From an uncultured Eubacteriales bacterium (GTDB lineage Bacteria > Bacillota > Clostridia > Oscillospirales > Oscillospiraceae): a stretch of DNA of 64,000 nt. Location of the stretch: contig ONPF01000001.1 in NCBI GenBank assembly GCA_900319635.1, forward strand, positions 54,832-118,831, given 5' to 3'. The notes under the pieces are model-generated. The model made no database searches. It was not told where the DNA came from and was given only the letters and a program-made list of their open reading frames with translations. Position numbers and translations under genes: made by a program. Positions 18,773 through 27,786 of this stretch are shown piece by piece. Within the stretch, counting starts at the first letter, position 1, and each line of letters starts with the position of its first letter.

Positions 18773-19717
18773 ATGCCTACTTTTACGCTGTTTTTCTATC
18801 TGCTGCTTCTCGGCTTTGCACGCCTGTTTCGAATGGCCTATGTGGGCTGGCTGGGGCCCTATCTCTTCGACTGCCTGCTCTGGGTGCCGCCGGTGATGCT
18901 TCTGCTCTCCCTGCCCTCCATGCTGAAGATGCAGCTGCATCTGGAGGTCCCGGAGACTTTGACAAGGGGCGAGGAAGGCTATCTCAGCATCCATTTTGAG
19001 AATCGCAGCCTGCTTCCCCTACGCCGTGTATCCGTCTGGTTCGAGGTGGAAAACCGCTTCACCGGCGAAATTAAGAAGGATCGCTTTCACTATTTGAGTC
19101 TGGTGAGCAGCCGGGCCGAGATCCCGCTGCCTACCGGCTTTTGCGGACAGCTCCAGTGCCGCCTGACCAAGGTGGAGTGCCGGGATCTGCTGGGGCTTAT
19201 CGCCCTGCGGCGCAAGTGCCCACCCACCGTGATCACGACGGTTCTGCCCCAGGCAAAGCCTCCAGCTACCCCGCCGGATCTGGACGCTTTGCTGGACGCC
19301 ACCATGCAGCTCAAGCCCAAGTATGGCGGCGGCTATTCCGAGGAGCACGATCTGCGGGAGTACCGCCCCGGCGACACCGTCAACAGCATCCACTGGAAGC
19401 TCAGCTCCAAGACGGACGAGGTCATCGTCCGGGAGCCTCTCATCAGCGCCAACCAGGACATTTATCTGATCCTGGGGCGCATCGGCAAGGAGGATCGGGG
19501 CCTGGAGCTTTTGTACTGGCTGTCTCTTGAGCTCTGCAACCGGGAACTTGCCCACACCATGGTGGCGGACACGCTCTACGATGTGGGGAATGAAAACGAA
19601 TGCATTGATGCGCTCTGTACCATTCTGGCCAAGCCCATGGACAAGCCCTGTCCCTTTGATCCCTCCGGGGCCCGCTGCGTCTTTCTGATCACAGACGGGG
19701 AGGTGTCGGCCAAATGA
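18773..19717 (+). CDS. DUF58 membrane-anchored protein
   Basis: A 314-residue DUF58 protein. Two hydrophobic N-terminal segments (about residues 2-20 and 26-46) anchor it, followed by a beta-rich extracellular-like part, and the hallmark EEHDLREYRPGDTVNSIHWK lies near residue 185. After that comes a vWA-like stretch (VIVREPLISANQDIYLIL). It begins 3 nt after moxR and overlaps the transglutaminase gene by 4 nt, the standard MoxR/DUF58/transglutaminase arrangement. The biochemical role is unknown for the family. Envelope-related function is inferred. Confidence 0.9.
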   Translation: MPTFTLFFYLLLLGFARLFRMAYVGWLGPYLFDCLLWVPPVMLLLSLPSMLKMQLHLEVPETLTRGEEGYLSIHFENRSLLPLRRVSVWFEVENRFTGEIKKDRFHYLSLVSSRAEIPLPTGFCGQLQCRLTKVECRDLLGLIALRRKCPPTVITTVLPQAKPPATPPDLDALLDATMQLKPKYGGGYSEEHDLREYRPGDTVNSIHWKLSSKTDEVIVREPLISANQDIYLILGRIGKEDRGLELLYWLSLELCNRELAHTMVADTLYDVGNENECIDALCTILAKPMDKPCPFDPSGARCVFLITDGEVSAK

Positions 19718-21882
19718 CCCGTATTCTCAACCGACTGACCAACCTGGTGCTGCTGGAGCTCGGGATCCTGTCCATGCTCAGCCTTATGGCGGACAGCTTC
19801 GGCTGCCGCGTCGGCACATCTTTCTGGATCTGGATGGGTCTGGCCTGTGTTCTGCTCTGGATCGCAGGCTCCTTCCGCAAGGGTATTCTGGTTGGAATGC
19901 CGCTCTCCGCGGTTCTGTTGTACGCCGCATACCGCTTCTATGGGGCTAAGCCCTGGGAAGAGGCTTTGGATTTTATTGACCGCATTTCCGGCGCTTTTTA
20001 TACGCATATCACCCATCCCGGTGGGGAATACCCCTATGCAAACGCCGTGAGCTCCCATGCGCTGATCCTTCTGTTCCTCGGCTTTCTGCTGGGCGCCTAC
20101 CTGGTTTCTGCGCTTACCTCCAAAAATCTGCGGATCGCCCTGTCCATGCTGGAAACCGTGCCCATCTTCGCCGCCTGCGTCATCGTAAACGGCAAAGTGC
20201 CCGCCGTCTCCGCCCTGGGGATGCTGCTCTTCTGGTTCCTGCTGGTGCTGACCGGCCCAGGCTTTTTCCCGGATGGCAATGCGGGACGAACCATGCTGTG
20301 TGTCATCCTCCCCCTGCTGCTGGTGCTGGGCGGGCTGCTGATGCTCCATCGCCCGGAGGACTATGTCTATTCAGAACATGACAGGGAGCTTAGCCAGCGC
20401 TTTCAAAACTACACCAACTGGTTCGACCTTCTGACCGGGCGCAGCTCGGAGGCGGAGGCCAGAGTGACCGATCCGGATCACCCGGGCGAGACCACGCTTC
20501 CCCGCTCCCGATACCAGAGCTCCTGGGATTCTGACGACAACAGCATGAGCCTCGACCACGACTATGACTATGACAGCGCCGAGCTGCGCGTTATGCAGGT
20601 TCGCGCTGAGACCAGCGGACGAATCTACCTGCGCAGCAAATCCTATGGGGATTACACGGGAACGGGATGGCTCCCCGCGGAGGAACTGAGCTCCGGCTCT
20701 TCCCTGCCCTTTGCCGCCTTTGCGGTATCGCTGTCCCCTGCTGGCGTTCCTCGTGAGCTTGAAGTGCGTACTCTGGTGGATTTTGACGAGCTCTGCATCC
20801 CCTATTATGCCGCAGTCTCCTCCGGCTCCGACGTCTTTGTTGCTTCACAGCAGCAGATCAATTATAAGATCAACTATACTGACTATTCCGGAGACTTTAT
20901 AAATCTGACTTTGCCCTCAGACGCGGCCAATTCCGAGACTGTCTATCAGACCCACGCACACAGCGTCTATACCCGTTTGCCCGAGGAAACCCGCAGCGCC
21001 GCGCTCGCTATCTGCCAGAACGCCGGCCTGCGCGCGGACGATCCGAATATCATTCCCGCGCTGGCTTCCTACGTTCAAAATATCGGCGAATATGACCTGA
21101 ACGTCTCCTCCTATCCCTCCGATGACTATGCCATCTATTTCCTGACCCAGTCCCAACGAGGCTATTGCATCCATTACGCCACCGCTGCCGCGGTGCTGTA
21201 TCGCTCGCTCGGCATCCCCGCAAGAGTAACGGAGGGCTTTGTGGCCCAGACGCAGGCCGGGCTTCTCACTGATGTTCTGGCGAGAGACGCCCACGCCTGG
21301 GTGGAGGTCTATCTGGACGGTGTGGGCTGGATCCCGGTGGAGGTCACCCATCAGTCCGGCTTTGCTACCCTTGAGATCCCTCCCACGCCAACGATGGCTC
21401 CCTCTCCCACGCCTGACGCCTCCAGCATTGAACCGGTTTCGGAGGGGCAGTCCGACGAGCAGGCTCTGCAGCCGGATCCCGGAGCCGATTCATCCGAAAC
21501 GGCGCCTTCCGGAGGCGAGTCTTCGGCAGAAGAGTCCCGCTCGACCTTGAAAAAAATTCTGATCGCCCCGGCCTTCTTGCTTGCGCTGTTTCTTTGGTAT
21601 TGGCTTGCGAGAGCACGTTTCCTGAGCCAGGTAAACCACGCCAACGCACGCAAGGCAGTCCTGGCCTGTTGGCGCTACGCCCGCCGCGCTGCCGCCTTCG
21701 GTGGCGAGATGCCGCAGATCATTGTGGACACGGCGGAAAAAGTCGCCTTCAGTCCCCACATGATACGCAAGGACGAGCTGGCGCAGTGCCGTGAGGCGCT
21801 GCAGACGCTGATCGACACGGTGTATCCTCAATTGCATCTCTTCAACAAATTCCGCTTCCGCGTACTGCGCGGGATGCGATAA
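19714..21882 (+). CDS. Membrane transglutaminase-like protein
   Basis: A 722-residue TgpA-like protein. About six membrane helices fill roughly residues 8-215, an extracellular domain follows, and the transglutaminase core lies near 440-550. The core reads GYCIHYATAAAVLYRSLGIP (Cys485), DAHAWVEVYLDG (His527) and GWIPVEVT (Glu543 where Asp is classical, a common variant). A Pro/Ser/Glu-rich linker (~560-610) leads to a last membrane helix (~613-632) and a cytoplasmic tail. The gene overlaps DUF58 by 4 nt. The substrate is unknown; it may process cell-surface proteins or peptides. The operon ends at the 21885-21926 terminator. Confidence 0.9.
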   Translation: MTRILNRLTNLVLLELGILSMLSLMADSFGCRVGTSFWIWMGLACVLLWIAGSFRKGILVGMPLSAVLLYAAYRFYGAKPWEEALDFIDRISGAFYTHITHPGGEYPYANAVSSHALILLFLGFLLGAYLVSALTSKNLRIALSMLETVPIFAACVIVNGKVPAVSALGMLLFWFLLVLTGPGFFPDGNAGRTMLCVILPLLLVLGGLLMLHRPEDYVYSEHDRELSQRFQNYTNWFDLLTGRSSEAEARVTDPDHPGETTLPRSRYQSSWDSDDNSMSLDHDYDYDSAELRVMQVRAETSGRIYLRSKSYGDYTGTGWLPAEELSSGSSLPFAAFAVSLSPAGVPRELEVRTLVDFDELCIPYYAAVSSGSDVFVASQQQINYKINYTDYSGDFINLTLPSDAANSETVYQTHAHSVYTRLPEETRSAALAICQNAGLRADDPNIIPALASYVQNIGEYDLNVSSYPSDDYAIYFLTQSQRGYCIHYATAAAVLYRSLGIPARVTEGFVAQTQAGLLTDVLARDAHAWVEVYLDGVGWIPVEVTHQSGFATLEIPPTPTMAPSPTPDASSIEPVSEGQSDEQALQPDPGADSSETAPSGGESSAEESRSTLKKILIAPAFLLALFLWYWLARARFLSQVNHANARKAVLACWRYARRAAAFGGEMPQIIVDTAEKVAFSPHMIRKDELAQCREALQTLIDTVYPQLHLFNKFRFRVLRGMR

Positions 21883-21884
21883 GC

Positions 21885-21926
21885 AAAAAACATCGGTTGT
21901 TCCAATCCGAACAACCGATGTTTTTT
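21885..21926. terminator. Bidirectional intrinsic terminator
   Basis: AAAAAACATCGGTTGTT, 8-nt loop, AACAACCGATGTTTTTT: 16 bp of symmetry with A and T runs on both sides, between the transglutaminase gene and ftsH. Confidence 0.92.
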
Positions 21927-21937
21927 GATTTATTCTA

Positions 21938-23965
21938 TTATTCCATCCCCTGCGGGGGATCGGAAGCGGGCGTCTCGCCCGGGGCTTCGGCGGGCTCGTC
22001 GAAGCGGGCGATCTTGCGGGCCGGGCGCTCTATCGTCGTGTCGTTGCGGGCAAGCTTTGCCTGCCTTTCACTTTCCGGCATGAACTCGCCATGCTCAAAG
22101 AAGTAGTCAAACTCCTCGCCCTCCATGGTCTCATGCTCCAGAAGATATTCCGCAACCGCGCGCAGCTGATCGGCGTGCTCGGTGAGGATCGTCTCGCAGG
22201 TCTTGGAGGCGCGGTCAAAGATAGCCTTGACCTCCTCGTCGATGGCGGCGGCGGTCTCCTCGGAATAGCTCTTGGTGGTACCGAAGTCCCGCCCGATGAA
22301 GATGGACTGATCGGAGCTGTCGTACTTGATGGGGCCAAGCCGCTCGCTCATGCCGTACTTGGTGACCATGGCACGGGCAATGTTCGTGGCCTGCTGAATA
22401 TCGTTGGAGGCGCCGGTGGAAATATCGTCCAGGAACAGCTTTTCCGCCATGCGGCCGCCCAGGGACATGACAATGTTTTCAAACATCTCGGATTTGGAGG
22501 TGAAGTTCTCCGCATCCTCCTGGGGACGCATCAGGGTAAAGCCGCCCGCCATGCCCCGAGGGATGATGGTGATATAATGCACCGGATCCACATGCTCCAG
22601 GAACTTGGCGGCGACCGCGTGGCCGGACTCGTGATAGGCGGTGAGCCTCCGCGCCTTCTCGGACACCTTGCGGCTGCGCTTCTCGGGCCCCATCTGGACC
22701 TTCAGAATGGCCTCGTCAATATCATCCTGGGTAATGAAGCGGTGCTTGCGGCGCACGGCCAGCAAAGCGGCTTCGTTCATCAGATTCTCCAGATCCGCGC
22801 CGGCAAAGCCCGCGGTTCCCCGGGCGATGCTGCTCAGATCCACGTCCTCTGCCAGATGCTTGTCGCGGGTGTGGATCTTCAAAATCGCCTCGCGGCCGCG
22901 CACGTCGGGCAGACTCACATAGACCTGACGGTCAAAACGGCCGGGACGCAGCAGGGCGTTATCCAGAATATCCGCCCGGTTGGTCGCCGCCATGACGATG
23001 ACGCCCTCGTTATTGCTGAAACCGTCCAGCTCAACCAGCAGCTGGTTCAGCGTCTGCTCGCGCTCGTCGTTGCCGCCGCCGAGGCCGCTGCCTCTCTGCC
23101 GGCCGACTGCGTCGATCTCATCAATGAAGATGATGGCGGGCGCGACCTTCTTGGCCTGGTCAAAGAGGTCACGGACACGGCCTGCGCCCACGCCCACATA
23201 GAGCTCTACAAAATCAGAGCCGGAGATGGACAGAAACTGCACGTTTGCCTCGCCTGCCACAGCCTTGGCAAGCAGCGTTTTGCCGGTACCCGGAGGGCCT
23301 ACCAGCAGCACGCCCTTGGGGATACGGGCGCCCATGGCGGTGTAGGCCTTGGGATCCTTCAGGAAGTCCACGATCTCCGCCAGCTCTTCCTTCTCCTCAT
23401 CGCAGCCGGCAACATCGGCAAAGGTCTTCTTGTTCTTCTCCTCGCTGCCGAGGCGGGTCCTCGCCTTGCTGAAGCGGGCAACACCGCCGGCGCCGGCGCC
23501 GTTCATGCGGTTCATCATCACATACCAGAGGATGAAGGCGCCCAGGAGCAGGATGACATAGGGGATGAAGCTGACCCACCAGGGAATGGTGCCGCCGGGT
23601 TCATACTCGTACTCGGTGATATAGTGCTCCTCGTACTGCTCCTGGATCAGCTCGTGAAAGTCCTCATAAAACACGGAAAAGCTGTACAGATCGTAAGACA
23701 TTTCCGTGATGGCGTTGGGGCTGTCATCATCCGGACTGGCTGGCGTCTTATCCCGCACCTTGAGGATCACCGTACCGCCTGCGCTGTCGGGAACGTAGCG
23801 GAAGGATTCCACCCGTTTTTCCTGGAAGATCTGGACAAGATCCGAATAGTTCTCGATCTCTGCCGGGGACTTCTCCCTGGTCAGCAGCATGATGACCGAC
23901 ACCAGGATGGCCAGCATGATCAGATAAAAACCCAGGTCTCTGGTTCTGTTGCGATTAGGTTTCAA
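21938..23965 (-). CDS. ftsH: FtsH membrane ATP-dependent zinc metalloprotease
   Basis: A 675-residue FtsH. An N-terminal membrane helix (~11-28), an extracellular domain of ~110 residues and a second helix (~133-153) precede the AAA+ domain: Walker [12 protein letters not shown], Walker [12 protein letters not shown], and the second region of homology [10 protein letters not shown]. The zinc site is YHESGHAV with the third ligand in [14 protein letters not shown]. The start is a TTG at 23965 (AAGGAAG about 9 nt upstream); no ATG lies near. It is last in tilS-hpt-ftsH, a conserved Firmicutes order. It degrades misassembled membrane proteins. The acidic, Pro-rich C-terminal tail is ordinary. 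Confidence 0.97.
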   Translation of the reverse strand: MKPNRNRTRDLGFYLIMLAILVSVIMLLTREKSPAEIENYSDLVQIFQEKRVESFRYVPDSAGGTVILKVRDKTPASPDDDSPNAITEMSYDLYSFSVFYEDFHELIQEQYEEHYITEYEYEPGGTIPWWVSFIPYVILLLGAFILWYVMMNRMNGAGAGGVARFSKARTRLGSEEKNKKTFADVAGCDEEKEELAEIVDFLKDPKAYTAMGARIPKGVLLVGPPGTGKTLLAKAVAGEANVQFLSISGSDFVELYVGVGAGRVRDLFDQAKKVAPAIIFIDEIDAVGRQRGSGLGGGNDEREQTLNQLLVELDGFSNNEGVIVMAATNRADILDNALLRPGRFDRQVYVSLPDVRGREAILKIHTRDKHLAEDVDLSSIARGTAGFAGADLENLMNEAALLAVRRKHRFITQDDIDEAILKVQMGPEKRSRKVSEKARRLTAYHESGHAVAAKFLEHVDPVHYITIIPRGMAGGFTLMRPQEDAENFTSKSEMFENIVMSLGGRMAEKLFLDDISTGASNDIQQATNIARAMVTKYGMSERLGPIKYDSSDQSIFIGRDFGTTKSYSEETAAAIDEEVKAIFDRASKTCETILTEHADQLRAVAEYLLEHETMEGEEFDYFFEHGEFMPESERQAKLARNDTTIERPARKIARFDEPAEAPGETPASDPPQGME

Positions 23966-24029
23966 ATGCAGTCACTTCCTTGTCTATTCGAAGATCGGAC
24001 TGGCCGATCCTCTGCGCGGGGATGCTTGC

Positions 24030-24566
24030 TCAATTCATATAGATTTCCGGTTTCAGCACGCCGATGTAAGGCAGATTCCGGTAACGTTCGTTGTAGTCCA
24101 GCCCATAGCCCACTACAAAGGCGTCTGGGATCTCAAAGCAGGAATAATTGGCATAGACGTCCGCCTTCCTGCGGGCGGGCTTATCCATCAGGGTTGCGAT
24201 GGTAATGGAGGCGGGATTGCGCACCAGAAGATAGTTTTTCAGGTAGTTCAGCGTGATACCGGAGTCCAGAATGTCCTCCACCAGAATAATATGACGCCCT
24301 TCGATGTTTTCATTCAGATCCTTGTTGATCTTCACGGCGCCGGTAGAGGTCGTTCCCCTGTAGGAAGAAACTGCCATGAAGTCCATGGAGCAGTTGATGC
24401 TTACATGGCGCATCAGGTCAGCCATGAAAATGAAGCAGCCCTTCAAAACGCCCACAAAAATGGGGTCCTTTCCTTCAAAATCAATGGAAATCTGTTTTCC
24501 GATCTCGGCAACATGCCGTTCGATCTCCTCGGCAGAAATCAAAACCCGTTCAATCGCTCGCTCCAT
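24030..24566 (-). CDS. hpt: Hypoxanthine phosphoribosyltransferase
   Basis: A 178-residue purine salvage enzyme that makes IMP or GMP from hypoxanthine or guanine and PRPP. The PRPP-binding loop IILVEDILDSGITL is near residue 94; VGVLKGCFIFMADL and VVGYGLDYNERYRNLP are also characteristic. AGGAGGG precedes the ATG. It overlaps the end of tilS by 17 nt and lies upstream of ftsH, an arrangement conserved in Firmicutes. Confidence 0.96.
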   Translation of the reverse strand: MERAIERVLISAEEIERHVAEIGKQISIDFEGKDPIFVGVLKGCFIFMADLMRHVSINCSMDFMAVSSYRGTTSTGAVKINKDLNENIEGRHIILVEDILDSGITLNYLKNYLLVRNPASITIATLMDKPARRKADVYANYSCFEIPDAFVVGYGLDYNERYRNLPYIGVLKPEIYMN

Positions 24567-25872
24567 CGCGCCCTCCTGTTTTTATGATTTGTACGCGAAG
24601 CACTGCATCCCCGATATGCGGCCGCACCCGCTCGTCCGCGGGATAGCCCAGCACGGCAAGCACGCCCCGCTCATCCCGGAACACCGGAACGCGCTCGCGC
24701 TCCTGCTGCGTCAGGCCGGCCTCCCGAAAGAGATCGTGCAGGCTCTTGCCGCAGTTTCTGCCCTGGGGATGAAAGCTGTCCCCCGGTCGGCGGCCGGTGC
24801 AGTACAGTGTACCACAAATACTCTCACATTTGAAGAGAAAAGTTTTGAATAAGTCGTAAACTTCTCCCTGATATACAACTTGGTCGATCCGGAGCCGGAG
24901 GCCGATTTCCGGCAGCTCCAGGCTCTCCCCCGCCCGAACAGCACGTTCCGGCAGAAGTCGGACGTTATCCACGGAAATATAGAGTCTCCCCTGCTCCCTG
25001 CGCAGACGCAGGCCGGGCAGATCCAGATAGCCCAGTCCCTCTCCAGCGCAAAAAGCAAGAGCAGCCTCCACATGCTTTTGCTCCAGCATCTGCGGGCAGA
25101 CATGGCGCAAAACGCGGGAGGAAATCGCCCGGTGCAGCGTAAGAAGCTCCCAGAGCGGGAGGCTATCTCCATTGAAGTGCTCCTGCAGAAACGCTTCCGA
25201 CTGACTTTCCAGGTACTCCGCGTCCTCCCGCAGCAGTGCGGTGCTGCGCGCAAGCGTCTCGGAAAGCCGCGGGTTCAGCTCCCGCAAGATCGGCAGTACC
25301 CGATGGCGCAGCCGGTTTCGCCGAAAGCTCTCGTCCCGGTTGCTGCTGTCCTCTATATGGGAAAGGGCGTTTGCAAGCAGGTAATCCTCGATCTCGCGCC
25401 TTGTTGTCTGCAGCAGCGGGCGCACGATCCGTCCCCGTTTGGGCGGGATCCCGCAGAGGCCGGAGAGTCCTGCGCCCCGGCAGAGATTCAGCAATACGGT
25501 TTCCGTCTGATCGTCCGCATTATGGGCGGTGGCGATCCGGTCGCAGCAATGTTCATCCGCCGTGCGCTCCAGGAAAGCATAGCGCAGCTCCCGCGCAGCC
25601 TCTTCGATGCCCAGATGCTTCTTCCGGGCGTAGGCACCCGCGTCTCCGTGCTCGACAACGCAGGGAATACCGTTCTCTTTGCAGAAATCCTCCACAAACG
25701 CGGCGTCCCGCAGGGATTCCTCTCCCCGCAGGCCGTGTTCGTAGTGTGCGGCGATGACTTGCAGATCCCCCTGGGAACAGAGCCAGTGCAGCAGACACAT
25801 AGAATCCGCCCCGCCGGAGACGGCGCAGAGCACCCTGCAGCCGGAAGGCAGGAGGGAAAAATCTCTATTCAT
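24550..25872 (-). CDS. tilS: tRNA(Ile)-lysidine synthase
   Basis: TilS modifies C34 of the CAU-anticodon tRNA-Ile to lysidine, so that it reads AUA. It has ~440 residues. The N-type ATP pyrophosphatase loop AVSGGADSMCLLHWL is near residue 18, with TAHNADDQTETVLLNL near 120; substrate-binding and C-terminal domains follow to the end. I prefer the ATG at 25872, which overlaps the dnaB stop (ATGAATAG, 8 nt). An ATG at 25893 would add seven residues and also lacks a good ribosome site. Coupling to dnaB translation is likely. Confidence 0.94.
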   Translation of the reverse strand: MNRDFSLLPSGCRVLCAVSGGADSMCLLHWLCSQGDLQVIAAHYEHGLRGEESLRDAAFVEDFCKENGIPCVVEHGDAGAYARKKHLGIEEAARELRYAFLERTADEHCCDRIATAHNADDQTETVLLNLCRGAGLSGLCGIPPKRGRIVRPLLQTTRREIEDYLLANALSHIEDSSNRDESFRRNRLRHRVLPILRELNPRLSETLARSTALLREDAEYLESQSEAFLQEHFNGDSLPLWELLTLHRAISSRVLRHVCPQMLEQKHVEAALAFCAGEGLGYLDLPGLRLRREQGRLYISVDNVRLLPERAVRAGESLELPEIGLRLRIDQVVYQGEVYDLFKTFLFKCESICGTLYCTGRRPGDSFHPQGRNCGKSLHDLFREAGLTQQERERVPVFRDERGVLAVLGYPADERVRPHIGDAVLRVQIIKTGGRDGASD

Positions 25873-27208
25873 CCTCGTGCCATCTTTCCACATTTCCGAA
25901 GGAAGTATACTCCGGCAGCCAAGTAAGCTCCACCGTGCCGGTAGAGCCCTTGCGGTTTTTCAGGATAATGGCCTCGGCCAGATTGGGGTTTTCACATTCC
26001 TTGTTGTAATAGCCGTCCCGGTACAGGCCGATGACCACGTCCGCATCCTGCTCGATGGCGCCGGATTCCCGCAGGTCAGACAGCATGGGGCGCTTGTCCT
26101 GTCTGGACTCGTTGGCACGGCTCAGCTGACTCAGACAGATCACCGGCACATTGAGCTCCTTGGCCATGATCTTCATCATACGGCTGATATCGCTGACCGC
26201 CTGGGTGCGGCTTTCGTTGGACCAGCTATGGCCGCTGCCGGCAGACTGCATCAGCTGCAGGTAGTCGATAACCACCAGATCCAGCTTGGGGATCCGGCGG
26301 CACTGGGCGTTCATTTCCGAGACGGTCAGCGTGGGATTATCGTCAATGCGGATGTCCGTCATGCTCAGAGTCTGGGCGGCGTCGGTAATATCCCGCCACT
26401 GCTGCGGGCTGAGCTGGCCGGTCAGCAGATTCTGGGACGGGATCAGTGCAGCCTTGGACAGAAGTCTGCTTACCAGCTGCTCGCGGCTCATTTCCAGGGA
26501 AAAGATCGCAATGGTCTTCCCCTCGTGCACCGCCGCGTGCAGGGCGATATTCAAGGCAATACTGGTCTTGCCCATGCCGGGACGGGCGGCGATCAGGATA
26601 AGCTCGGACTTGTTGAGACCCAGGATCATCCTGTCCAGATCCGCAAGGCCGGTTGGGATGCCCGGGATCTTGTTACCGGATGCGGCAGCTTCGTTCAGAT
26701 TGTCGAAAACATTCTGCACGATGCCGGAGATGGGCAGCAGGCCGCCCACGTTCCGCCCCTGGCGCAAGGCGTAGATCTTCCGTTCCGCCGCCTCCAGCAT
26801 GGCGTCCGCCTCACCGGTGCCCTCACCGACCATCTGGTTGATCTCATCCGCCGTCTCCCCCAGGCGGCGCAGCAGCGCCCGATCCCGCACAATGGCGGCA
26901 TACTCCAGGACATTGGCGGAGGTGGGGGTCATGCGCATGATCTCGGCCATGCTGTTTTCCAGGCCGTCCTCGTAGACGCCCCGCACCTTCATCTGATCCA
27001 GCACGGTCACCGGGTCGATGGTCTGCCCATAGGCAAACATGGCATAGATAGTCTCGAAAATATCCCGATTGCGCTTTCCGTAAAACTCATCCGCCTTTAG
27101 CTTATCCAGAACATCCGGAATGCAGTTGGGGTCGATGAGCATGGAGCCGACTACTGCCTGCTCTGCCGCGGGAGATTGTGGGATTCTCTTCCCTAAAAGC
27201 TCGTCCAT
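25865..27208 (-). CDS. dnaB: Replicative DNA helicase DnaB
   Basis: A 447-residue hexameric 5'-3' helicase of the replisome. The N-terminal primase-interacting domain begins PQSPAAEQAVVGSML; the RecA-like domain has Walker A AARPGMGKTSIALNIA near residue 212, LVVIDYLQLMQS near 320, and SDLRESGAIEQDADVV near 375. No intein is present. AAGGAG lies 8 nt before the ATG. It is in the conserved gdpP-rplI-dnaB operon, 35 nt after rplI. Confidence 0.97.
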   Translation of the reverse strand: MDELLGKRIPQSPAAEQAVVGSMLIDPNCIPDVLDKLKADEFYGKRNRDIFETIYAMFAYGQTIDPVTVLDQMKVRGVYEDGLENSMAEIMRMTPTSANVLEYAAIVRDRALLRRLGETADEINQMVGEGTGEADAMLEAAERKIYALRQGRNVGGLLPISGIVQNVFDNLNEAAASGNKIPGIPTGLADLDRMILGLNKSELILIAARPGMGKTSIALNIALHAAVHEGKTIAIFSLEMSREQLVSRLLSKAALIPSQNLLTGQLSPQQWRDITDAAQTLSMTDIRIDDNPTLTVSEMNAQCRRIPKLDLVVIDYLQLMQSAGSGHSWSNESRTQAVSDISRMMKIMAKELNVPVICLSQLSRANESRQDKRPMLSDLRESGAIEQDADVVIGLYRDGYYNKECENPNLAEAIILKNRKGSTGTVELTWLPEYTSFGNVERWHEDE

Positions 27209-27243
27209 GTGGCGCGCTCCTTATATCTACAAAAATGAACCGA

Positions 27244-27693
27244 TTATTTGTCCTCAACGACCAGGACGTTTACATTGCCGCTGACCTCGTAGCCCAGCTT
27301 GACCTTGACAGAGAAGCTGCCGAAATTCTTGATGGGCTCGCTCTGAACGATCTTGTTCTTCTCGATGTCCATGTCAAACTGCTCCTTCAGCGCCTTGCTG
27401 ATGGCCTCCGAGGTAACAGCGCCGAAAAGCTTGCCGGAATTGCCGGCCTTAGCGCGCACGATCACCTGCACCGCGCCAAGCTTCTTGCCGTACTCCTCCG
27501 CCTGGGCCTTCTCCTTGGCAGCCTGGGCGGCCTTGGCCTTTTCCTTCAGCTTGAGAGCGTTGATGTGATCCGGCGTAGCCTCGGCGGCCAAGCCGCGGGG
27601 AATCAGATAGTTGCGGGCGTAGCCCACGGAGACTTCCTTCATCTCGCCCTTCTTGCCCTGTCCTCTCACATCGGTATTGAATATGACTTTCAT
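27244..27693 (-). CDS. rplI: 50S ribosomal protein L9
   Basis: A 149-residue L9, the usual size. The N-terminal RNA-binding domain contains [20 protein letters not shown]; a long Ala/Lys/Glu-rich helix (~40-75) joins it to the C-terminal domain. AAAGGAG precedes the ATG. It lies between gdpP and dnaB, the typical Firmicutes position. Confidence 0.97.
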   Translation of the reverse strand: MKVIFNTDVRGQGKKGEMKEVSVGYARNYLIPRGLAAEATPDHINALKLKEKAKAAQAAKEKAQAEEYGKKLGAVQVIVRAKAGNSGKLFGAVTSEAISKALKEQFDMDIEKNKIVQSEPIKNFGSFSVKVKLGYEVSGNVNVLVVEDK

Positions 27694-27712
27694 TTTGATC
27701 TCCTTTCTTCTA

Positions 27713-27767
27713 TGGCTCCCCTGCCAAGGGGGAGCTGTCAGCCGTAAGGCTGACTGAGGGGTTTTTT
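27713..27767. repeat. Double-hairpin intergenic repeat between gdpP and rplI
   Basis: Two adjacent hairpins, GCTCCCC/GGGGAGC and GTCAGCC-GTAA-GGCTGAC, are followed on the plus strand by GAGGGGTTTTTT. The T run faces the non-transcribed direction for this minus-strand operon, so it should not stop gdpP-rplI transcription. It resembles the short palindromic repeats scattered through Oscillospirales genomes; that comparison is from memory. Confidence 0.6.
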
Positions 27768-27786
27768 CCTCATTTACGCTGTCTTC

